Assembly (NCBI GenBank): GCA_964612295.1
Contig: CAZTDY010000123.1
Location: 1 to 8,469, forward strand
Length of the DNA: 8,469 nucleotides
Reading direction: 5' to 3'
Source of the DNA: CAYQJL01 sp964612295
GTDB lineage: Bacteria > Eisenbacteria > RBG-16-71-46 > CAIMUX01 > WJJG01
Part shown: in pieces, positions 1-5,781 of the stretch
How the letters are laid out: every line of letters begins with the position of its first letter
How positions within the stretch are numbered: position 1 is the stretch's first letter
The notes under the pieces: generated by a model
Database searches by the model: none
The model's input: only the letters and a program-made list of their open reading frames with translations
Told to the model about the DNA's origin: nothing
Made by a program: the position numbers and the translations under genes

Positions 1-8
1 ATGACCAC

Positions 9-695
9 TCAACTTCTACCTCCAAATCCTTTGCGAAAGTCGGATTGAGCCATCTGGAAGACGGGTTCGACGCTGTTGCAGCCGCCGTTGTATTCATCGA
101 CATAGTCAGTGCCACAGTCGGGCTCCCCCTCCTCCAGGCTTCCCGGCGGGCAACCCAAGGGGTGCATCGGGTGGTCCCACATATCGAGGGTATAGGTTCC
201 GCAATCCCCGCCGTAGCCATCGATGACGATGTAGTAGGTGTTTCCAGAGTAGATCGGCAGGCCGATGATCGCGGAGCTGTAGATGAAGCAGGGCTCGGCC
301 CAGTAGTAGTCATCGTTGCAGGCGTAAGGATTGCCAGGCGTGTACTCGTTCTCGTACACGTAGACCTGCGTGTCGTACAGCGAATAGCAGAGGTCTATGT
401 CGATGTAATAATCGTTGGAAGGAGTGTACGCATACACGACATCCGGCGCCCAGGAGCCGGTGTACGGGCACCATTCGGCATAGTCGTTGACGAATTCGCA
501 GGTTCCACCCGTATCGCTGAAAGGCAGCGTCGGAATCACCCACGCCTCTTCGATGGTGTCACCGTCGATACGCCCGGTCGGGTCCGGAATCCCCTCGAGA
601 TGCGTATCGTCCTTTGGAGCGGGGTGGTTCCCGATCGAGGCGCCGGCCAGACCAACGCAAAAAGCTAGAACCACGAGCACGCTGCCCAAACGCAT
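9..695 (-). CDS. Exported Tyr/Cys-rich protein with pre-peptidase-C-like domain, probably truncated at its C-terminus
   Basis: This is a 228-residue protein. Residues 1-19 form a clear signal peptide (MR, a hydrophobic run, then an AGA|S cleavage site). Residues about 82-172 look like a bacterial pre-peptidase C-terminal (PPC) beta-sandwich: DVVYAYTP near 85-92, a central strand region, then SGNTYYIVIDGYGG and CGTYTLDM near 150-172. Nine cysteines lie in the mature part, suggesting disulfides in an exported protein, and 18 tyrosines fall between residues 88 and 168. Residues 189-208 carry an acidic stretch ending in DYVDEYNGGCNS. From memory, relatives continue with a further beta domain after this kind of motif, whereas here a TGA follows 20 residues later. 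The start is supported by an AAGGGGG at 701-707, 5 bases upstream. It lies 27 bases behind the LVIVD-repeat gene on the same strand, so the two are probably co-transcribed. Molecular function is unknown; binding or adhesion at the cell surface is a guess. Confidence 0.78.
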   Translation of the reverse strand: MRLGSVLVVLAFCVGLAGASIGNHPAPKDDTHLEGIPDPTGRIDGDTIEEAWVIPTLPFSDTGGTCEFVNDYAEWCPYTGSWAPDVVYAYTPSNDYYIDIDLCYSLYDTQVYVYENEYTPGNPYACNDDYYWAEPCFIYSSAIIGLPIYSGNTYYIVIDGYGGDCGTYTLDMWDHPMHPLGCPPGSLEEGEPDCGTDYVDEYNGGCNSVEPVFQMAQSDFRKGFGGRS

Positions 696-722
696 GATAT
701 CCCCCTTCGTTGTGCTCCCCCG

Positions 723-2948
723 TCAGCGAATCCGAACCAAAGGGGCCGTCTGCACCCTTCCAGCACTCTCCAGCCGGATGAAATAGAGCCCGTTGCCAAC
801 CATCCGGCCGTCATCGCCCGCCCCGTCCCACGTCACGAGATGGAATCCGGGCCCAGCGGCACCGGATGAGAGAAGACGGACCCGGCGGCCCATCGGATCA
901 CACACCTGGAGGCGGATGTCGCAAGAAGTAGGCACATGATACCGCAGTGCCACCTCACCCCCGGATGGATTCGGCCACGGCCTCGCCAAGTGAAGCGGCG
1001 GGCTTGCCTCGCCCTCGGGCGGATTCGCGGCCGACACGGCGCACTGGGCCCGGGTGATCCCAAGACCCGCCAGACCATGGGCGAAGTAGATGAACTCCCC
1101 CGAGACCGCAGCCCCGTAGACCTCTACAGGCATCTGTCCAACAATCACCGGCTCAGGTGGACTCGTTACGTCCAGCACCTGGATGCCCTTCGTGTAGACG
1201 ACATACGCGAAGCCGTCGGCGACCTCCACGTCCCGGGAGCGGTAGGTGGTCGGCACACTCATCGTGTGAATGGGAGCCAGCGGATTGGACACGTCGACAA
1301 TATGGACCCCGCTTTTCCAGTCGGCCACGTACACCGTCGACCCGCAGATGGCCACCCCCTCAGGAATGCCCGGGAGTTCGATCTGTGCCACCAACAGAGG
1401 CTGAGTCGGGTCGGAGACGTCCACCACAAGCAATCCACTCCCCCACACGCCCAGGTAGGCGTAGTCGCCGCTCACCTCCACGTCATAGACATGGTCCAGC
1501 CCTGAGATCAGGCCGATTATCTGGGGCACCTCGGGAACGCAGACGTCCGCGATGCAGAAGTCATACCAATCGGCGATGTAGGCGAGGCCGCTCCTTACCG
1601 CAACCGCCTTGGCGAGGCCGGGAGTCTCGAGGGTGGCGGAGATGCTCGGCGAGGAGGGCATTGTCACGTCAACCAGCAGAAGACCCGCCGTGCGGTCGAT
1701 CACATATGCCATGCCACCCGCCATCACCACGTCCAAGGCGTCATCGGGCACACCAACGCTTCCCAATACAACAGGATCCCAGGGGTCCGCCACGTCCGCC
1801 ACGTGAAGGCCTCCAGCGCGATCGGCGATGCAGGCAATCGTGCCCTCTACCGCCACGTCCAAAGCGAAGTCTTCCGTCAGGGCGCTGCCCAAGGTACCCG
1901 GCAGTGCCGTGTGCGTGATGTCGAAGATCTCCAGCCCCGGAGTGTATCCGCCGGCCACATAGGCCCGGTCTCCGAGAATCGTCACATCAAAGGTCACATC
2001 GAGCAGGTAGCATCCCACATCAATCGGATCGTCGGGCGTGGACAGATCGAACACATGCAATCCATCGAAGTTGACCGCGAGGTACAGGTAGTCGCCCGCA
2101 ACATCGAGCCCGAATGCGCAGCAATCGGCCTCGACCGTTGTCACAAGGGTGGGATTCGAGGGGTCCGACACATCCACAACGGCCAGGCCCCCGTAGAACT
2201 GATTGGCGACATACGCGTACCCGTCCCTCACCACGACATCTGAGCTGCCATAGCCGAGCTCCGCATGTCCGACAACAAGCGGCTCCCCAGGCTCGGCCAC
2301 ATCGACGACCCACAGCCCCTCCAGGTTGTCGGTCACATAGGCATAGCCATCCTGAACGGCCAAACCAGCACACCAGGAGAGCCCCACGCTTGCCACGGTA
2401 AAGGCCGCCTCCGGCAGGGTGATGTCGATGATCTCGAGGGTCCCGCCCTCCTGGGAGAAGGTGGTCACGAAGGCGTGGTTCCCCGACAACGCCACGAACC
2501 GCGCGCCAAAGGGGGTAGGAACGTTGGCGGCAATGACCGGACGGGACGGCTTCGACACGTCGATCACCGCGAGAGCCCCCGTCGAATCCAGACTGGTCGT
2601 GAGAAACGCGAAGTCTCCCGACACGGCGACATCATTGGCCGCCTCATAGGTGGCAAGATCACCCACAACGATAGGTGCCGTGGCGTCCGTCACGTCGATC
2701 ACCTGCATCCCGTTCTCTTCGCCCGGCTTCACACCATAGGGCATGAAGGCGTGCGGCCAATCGAGCGCAACTCGGCTGGCGCTGTTCGCGACATGCCCGC
2801 TGCCGATCCACCGGAGGTACTTCGCATAGTCGGTACATTCGGAGGCCATCGCGGTGGGCGCCAAACTTGGCAGGCAGAAGGAAGCCAGAGGATAGATCAG
2901 CAGAAGGACCGGAAAACACACTCGCCACCAGTTCAACGTCACGCGCAT
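723..2948 (-). CDS. Exported LVIVD-repeat beta-propeller protein with C-terminal FlgD-like/sorting-like domain
   Basis: This is a 741-residue protein with a signal peptide at about 1-35 (hydrophobic core VCFPVLLLIYPLASF, cleavage AMA|S). Residues 80-631 hold 13 copies of the LVIVD motif, such as MQVIDVTDATAPIVVG at 81 and LAVVDVSDPSNPTLVT at 255. Copies begin near 81, 126, 171, 212, 255, 297, 339, 381, 423, 464, 506, 548 and 589, and each is preceded by a 'v.V.gdyAYva' strand. LVIVD repeats are taken to form beta-propeller blades, and the count would suit one very large or two stacked propellers. Residues about 652-741 match the FlgD-Ig/T9SS-like C-terminal domain (ARPWPNPSGGEV, then CDPMGRRVRLL, TWDGAGDDG, GNGLYFIRLE). 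No catalytic residues are evident, so a scaffold or binding role outside the cell is inferred. The reading frame stays open to 3299, but the start at 2948 is chosen because it has AAGGAG 5 bases upstream and begins directly with the signal peptide. It is the likely first gene of a two-gene operon with the 228-residue protein. Confidence 0.9.
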   Translation of the reverse strand: MRVTLNWWRVCFPVLLLIYPLASFCLPSLAPTAMASECTDYAKYLRWIGSGHVANSASRVALDWPHAFMPYGVKPGEENGMQVIDVTDATAPIVVGDLATYEAANDVAVSGDFAFLTTSLDSTGALAVIDVSKPSRPVIAANVPTPFGARFVALSGNHAFVTTFSQEGGTLEIIDITLPEAAFTVASVGLSWCAGLAVQDGYAYVTDNLEGLWVVDVAEPGEPLVVGHAELGYGSSDVVVRDGYAYVANQFYGGLAVVDVSDPSNPTLVTTVEADCCAFGLDVAGDYLYLAVNFDGLHVFDLSTPDDPIDVGCYLLDVTFDVTILGDRAYVAGGYTPGLEIFDITHTALPGTLGSALTEDFALDVAVEGTIACIADRAGGLHVADVADPWDPVVLGSVGVPDDALDVVMAGGMAYVIDRTAGLLLVDVTMPSSPSISATLETPGLAKAVAVRSGLAYIADWYDFCIADVCVPEVPQIIGLISGLDHVYDVEVSGDYAYLGVWGSGLLVVDVSDPTQPLLVAQIELPGIPEGVAICGSTVYVADWKSGVHIVDVSNPLAPIHTMSVPTTYRSRDVEVADGFAYVVYTKGIQVLDVTSPPEPVIVGQMPVEVYGAAVSGEFIYFAHGLAGLGITRAQCAVSAANPPEGEASPPLHLARPWPNPSGGEVALRYHVPTSCDIRLQVCDPMGRRVRLLSSGAAGPGFHLVTWDGAGDDGRMVGNGLYFIRLESAGRVQTAPLVRIR

Positions 2949-2953
2949 CTCGA

Positions 2954-2959
2954 CTCCTT
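2954..2959 (-). promoter_or_regulatory. Ribosome binding site deciding the LVIVD gene start
   Basis: AAGGAG on the minus strand lies 5 bases before the ATG at 2948. The alternative ATG at 2972 lacks a comparable site and would put eight extra residues before the signal peptide. Starts further upstream would run into the divergent amylase gene. Confidence 0.8.
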
Positions 2960-2992
2960 GTGCTAGGGCCATCGTCACAGGAGGCACTTCTG

Positions 2993-3021
2993 AGTGTATC
3001 AGCAGTCCCTCGAACTCTCCA
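2993..3021 (-). promoter_or_regulatory. Candidate promoter for the LVIVD gene operon
   Basis: On the minus strand, TGGAGA (3016-3021, four of six matches to TTGACA) is followed after 17 bases by TACACT (2993-2998, four of six matches to TATAAT). An extended -10 TG dinucleotide lies one base before it (TGA at 2999-3001). Transcription would begin near 2986, leaving a leader of about 38 bases before the start codon. This is a consensus match only; a sigma factor of this phylum may prefer other sequences. Confidence 0.3.
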
Positions 3022-3111
3022 GAACCACTGCAACCTGGAGCCGTCGCCCGGCTGCGCCTCATATTGACGCTCTTGTTATCATCGCCCCCGCAGTCCATTA
3101 CGCCGCCGCGC

Positions 3112-3126
3112 TCATGTGTCACATGA
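3112..3126. promoter_or_regulatory. 15-base perfect palindrome, possible operator
   Basis: TCATGTG-T-CACATGA is an exact odd palindrome with 7-base arms, in the middle of the divergent intergenic region between the LVIVD gene and the GH13 gene. It resembles the symmetric sites bound by dimeric regulators. The core GTGtCAC loosely recalls CRP/FNR-type half-sites, but the spacing does not match the CRP consensus. No regulator gene lies in the window, so the binding protein is unknown. Confidence 0.4.
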
Positions 3127-3130
3127 ATGT

Positions 3131-3141
3131 CGTGAGTCACG
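3131..3141. promoter_or_regulatory. 11-base perfect palindrome next to the 15-base one
   Basis: CGTGA-G-TCACG is a second exact odd palindrome whose centre (3136) is 17 bases from that of the neighbouring palindrome (3119). Both contain GTG and CAC half-elements flanking a short centre. The pair could be a double operator controlling the GH13 gene, the divergent LVIVD operon, or both. Confidence 0.35.
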
Positions 3142-3143
3142 GC

Positions 3144-3172
3144 CCAATTCCACGCCCAACCTGCAGTATGAT
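3144..3172 (+). promoter_or_regulatory. Weak candidate promoter for the GH13 gene
   Basis: TATGAT at 3167-3172 is a reasonable -10 hexamer (five of six). The position 17 bases upstream (3144-3149) reads CCAATT, a poor -35. A poor -35 is compatible with activation by a factor bound at the palindromes centred at about -60 and -43 relative to a start near 3179. This rests on sequence resemblance alone. Confidence 0.2.
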
Positions 3173-3220
3173 TATGTTTCTGACCGGGCGGCGAAGCGAC
3201 GTCCGGATGTTTTGTCCTCA

Positions 3221-3226
3221 AAGGAG
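3221..3226 (+). promoter_or_regulatory. Ribosome binding site deciding the GH13 gene start
   Basis: AAGGAG lies 6 bases before the ATG at 3233. This fixes the start at the signal peptide rather than at the in-frame ATG at 3116, which would add 39 residues of non-secretory sequence and has no comparable site. Confidence 0.82.
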
Positions 3227-3232
3227 AACGAC

Positions 3233-5710
3233 ATGTTTCGGGGTGTGGCCCTTTCAGTCCTCTTGACGCTGTTCCTGACAACGCCTGCCGTCGCGGCATC
3301 CGCCGATGACAACGTCGAGTGGGCGGGGGTCTCCCACTACACCTGGATGGACATGAGGCCCCTGTGTCCCGTGGGCGGAGAGACCTTCGAGGTTCGCTTC
3401 CAGAGCTTTCGAGATGATCTCACCGGGGCGCGGGTTCGCATCGACGACGGCAGTGTGACCTGGATCGACGCGTGCCGCTGTGAGCTTCGCGGGCCCTACG
3501 ATGTCTGGACGGTCCAGATTCCGGCCACCGCCTCCGACACGCTCTCTTACTACATCGAATTGACCGATGGGTCGGATGTGGATTTCTACAGCATTGGTGG
3601 GATGACCGAGTCCGAGCCGGCGGAGGGCCACTTCGTGTGTGATTTCGTCACACTGAACCACGCCCCGGTCGGGGCCTCTCCCTCCGGCACGGGCACCGTC
3701 TTCAAAGTGTGGGCCCCCACTCGAACGAGCACGCATGTCCGTGGCGCATTCAATGGCTGGAGCACCGCAAACCCGATGGACAAGGTCGGAGAGCACTTCA
3801 TCACCCACGTGCCGGGAGCGGGCAGCCGGGAGCAATACAAGTACTTCTTCAATAACACGCACTGGAACACGGATGCCCGGGCCCGCGGCATCAACGCCAC
3901 CGACAACTACAACGCCTACATCGAAGATCCCTTCGGGTACGTCTGGCAGATCGAAGACTTCGAGGTCCCCGCCTTTGAGGAAATGGTCATCTACCAGCTC
4001 CACGTGGGGACCTTTGCCGGCCGTAACGACCCTTACGGCACGGCGCCCTTTCCCTCCCGGTACGCCGACGTTGCGGTGCGTGCGCCTCACCTGGCCGAGC
4101 TGGGAATCAATGCCGTCATGCTGAACCCGATCAACGAGTTTCCCGGCGATCACTCCGCTGGATACAACCCCATCAGCAACTGGGCGCCGGAGTGGATCTA
4201 TGGAACCCCCGATGATCTCAAGGCAATGGTCGATGCTCTCCACCAGGAAGGCATCGCTGTTCTCTTGGACATCGTCTGGAATCACTTCTCCTTCGACGAC
4301 AACTTCATGTGGTTCTACGACGGGTCGCAGATCTACTTCGACACTCCGGCAATCGAGACGCCGTGGGGATCGCAGGCGGACTTCGACAACGAAGACGTCC
4401 GCGACTACTATGCTCACAGCGCCCACTACTGGCTCGAAGAGTTCAAGATGGACGGCTTCCGCATGGACGCCACCGACTACATGAACATCGACGAGCAGGA
4501 AGCCAGCGGCTGGAGCCTGATGCAGCGACTCAACAACGAGGTCGACAACCGGTCGAGCGACAAGTTCGTGTTAGCCGAGCAGCTACCCGACGATGACTAC
4601 ATCACCCGCCCGACCGTCCTGGGCGGCGCGGGTTTCGATGCCCAGTACTACGACAACTTCACGGATCGCCTGCGCGAGGAAATCATCAACGCCGCATTCG
4701 GAGACCCGAACATGTGGCAGATCCGCAACATCATCAACGGCAGCGGCACGTACCTGAGCGGTCGCTATGTCGTCAACTACCTCGAACTGCACGATGAGTG
4801 CTGGCCGACCAGTGGTGGCCAGCGGATCGTCAAGACGATCGATTCGACCTTCCCGCACGATGACATCTGGGCAAAAGGGCGGTACAAGCTGGCCCAGGGC
4901 CTGGTGCTGACCGCCCCCGGAATCCCTGCCATGCTTCAGGGGGCCGAGTGGCTCGAGGACACCGATTTCGGGACCGATTCCGAAAACCGCATCGACTGGT
5001 CGAAGAAGATCACCTACGCCCCCATCTTCGAATACATGAAGGACGTCATCACGCTGCGGACCTCCAATCCGGCTCTGCGCGCAGACGCCTCCTGGGACGT
5101 GTTCCACACGAATGACGCCGGCAATGTCCTCGCCTTTCAACGTTACGACGGGACCGGCAACGTGGTGGTCGTCGTGGTCAACTTCAGCAATTCGGACTAC
5201 ACGGACTACCGCATCGGGTTGCCGCAGCCGGATGTCTGGACCGAGGTCATCAACAGCCAGTCCAGCGCATACGACGGCAATGGCCTCGTCAACGCCGCCC
5301 CGATTACCGCGGAGGCAGTCTCTGCCGACGGCTTCAGTCAGTCCGCCGAGATCGTTGTCGCGCAAATGGGCCTGATCATCCTGCGCTGGGGCGAGTCCGG
5401 AAGCGTTGACCTGCAGGGTGACGACCCAGAGCCTTCCCTGGGCCTGGTGAACGTCTCTCCCAGTCTCGCCTCGGCCGGTACGCAGCTGACCTTCTCGCTG
5501 CACGAGCCGGCGGTGGTGCGGGCGTCGGTCTATGACCTCAGCGGCCGAAAGGTCATCGATCTCGGCGCAGCACTCTACGAGCCGGGCAGACATACACTGC
5601 GCTGGGACGGCGAATCGAGCAATCAGGGTAGCGTGCCGGCCGGCGTCTACACGCTTCGTCTGACGGCCGGCAACGAGTCCGTGCAGGGCAAGGTCGTGAT
5701 TCTGCGTTGA
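3233..5710 (+). CDS. Exported GH13 alpha-glucan-active enzyme (amylase/branching-enzyme-like) with CBM48 and C-terminal sorting-like domain
   Basis: This is an 825-residue protein. Residues 1-21 are a signal peptide (cleavage AVA|A). Residues about 28-140 form an N-terminal beta domain, and residues about 153-230 resemble CBM48/isoamylase-N (VFKVWAPT, then FNGW at 173-176). The GH13 barrel spans about 250-620 with all four classical motifs: DIVWNH (346-351), GFRMD with the nucleophile Asp412, AEQ with the acid/base Glu449, and VNYLELHD with the stabilising Asp521. A C-terminal amylase beta domain (about 625-720) is followed by the FlgD-like/sorting-like domain (about 738-825; VYDLSGRKV, RWDGESSNQG, AGVYTLRL). 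It should act on alpha-1,4 or alpha-1,6 glucans outside the cytoplasm. The stretch from NEFPGDHSAGYNP to DALHQEGIAVLLD resembles glycogen branching enzymes, but export argues for hydrolysis or transglycosylation of external glucan, and the exact specificity cannot be read. It is divergent from the LVIVD operon and convergent with the CotH gene. Confidence 0.93.
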   Translation: MFRGVALSVLLTLFLTTPAVAASADDNVEWAGVSHYTWMDMRPLCPVGGETFEVRFQSFRDDLTGARVRIDDGSVTWIDACRCELRGPYDVWTVQIPATASDTLSYYIELTDGSDVDFYSIGGMTESEPAEGHFVCDFVTLNHAPVGASPSGTGTVFKVWAPTRTSTHVRGAFNGWSTANPMDKVGEHFITHVPGAGSREQYKYFFNNTHWNTDARARGINATDNYNAYIEDPFGYVWQIEDFEVPAFEEMVIYQLHVGTFAGRNDPYGTAPFPSRYADVAVRAPHLAELGINAVMLNPINEFPGDHSAGYNPISNWAPEWIYGTPDDLKAMVDALHQEGIAVLLDIVWNHFSFDDNFMWFYDGSQIYFDTPAIETPWGSQADFDNEDVRDYYAHSAHYWLEEFKMDGFRMDATDYMNIDEQEASGWSLMQRLNNEVDNRSSDKFVLAEQLPDDDYITRPTVLGGAGFDAQYYDNFTDRLREEIINAAFGDPNMWQIRNIINGSGTYLSGRYVVNYLELHDECWPTSGGQRIVKTIDSTFPHDDIWAKGRYKLAQGLVLTAPGIPAMLQGAEWLEDTDFGTDSENRIDWSKKITYAPIFEYMKDVITLRTSNPALRADASWDVFHTNDAGNVLAFQRYDGTGNVVVVVVNFSNSDYTDYRIGLPQPDVWTEVINSQSSAYDGNGLVNAAPITAEAVSADGFSQSAEIVVAQMGLIILRWGESGSVDLQGDDPEPSLGLVNVSPSLASAGTQLTFSLHEPAVVRASVYDLSGRKVIDLGAALYEPGRHTLRWDGESSNQGSVPAGVYTLRLTAGNESVQGKVVILR

Positions 5711-5714
5711 CGAA

Positions 5715-5744
5715 CCAGGACGACCACATCGCCATGTCGTCCGG
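5715..5744. terminator. Hairpin in the convergent gap, weak terminator candidate
   Basis: GGACGAC (5718-5724) and GTCGTCC (5736-5742) are exact inverted repeats around an 11-base loop. Two more pairs (CC at 5715-5716 with GG at 5743-5744) form outside a single bulged A. It lies just after the GH13 stop codon, between two convergent genes, where a bidirectional terminator is expected. No T-tract follows on either strand, so it is not a typical Rho-independent terminator. Confidence 0.3.
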
Positions 5745-5781
5745 CAGGAGAATTCGACCCCATCCAGCGGGAATGCTGCCC

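Noticed and set aside
45..668. A 207-codon plus-strand frame opposite the left-hand gene.
   Set aside because: The translation has no signal peptide or domain, while the opposite strand encodes a signal peptide and PPC-like domain.
3064..3069. TTGACG as a -35 element for the GH13 gene.
   Set aside because: No acceptable -10 hexamer lies 15-19 bases downstream.
3116..3232. N-terminal extension of the GH13 protein from an ATG at 3116.
   Set aside because: That ATG lies inside the 15-base palindrome, lacks a good ribosome binding site, and would place 39 polar residues before the signal peptide.
2949..3299. N-terminal extension of the LVIVD protein up to 3299.
   Set aside because: The extension is low-quality, Arg/Gly/Pro-rich sequence that would bury the signal peptide and overlap the divergent GH13 gene. 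A strong ribosome binding site supports 2948.
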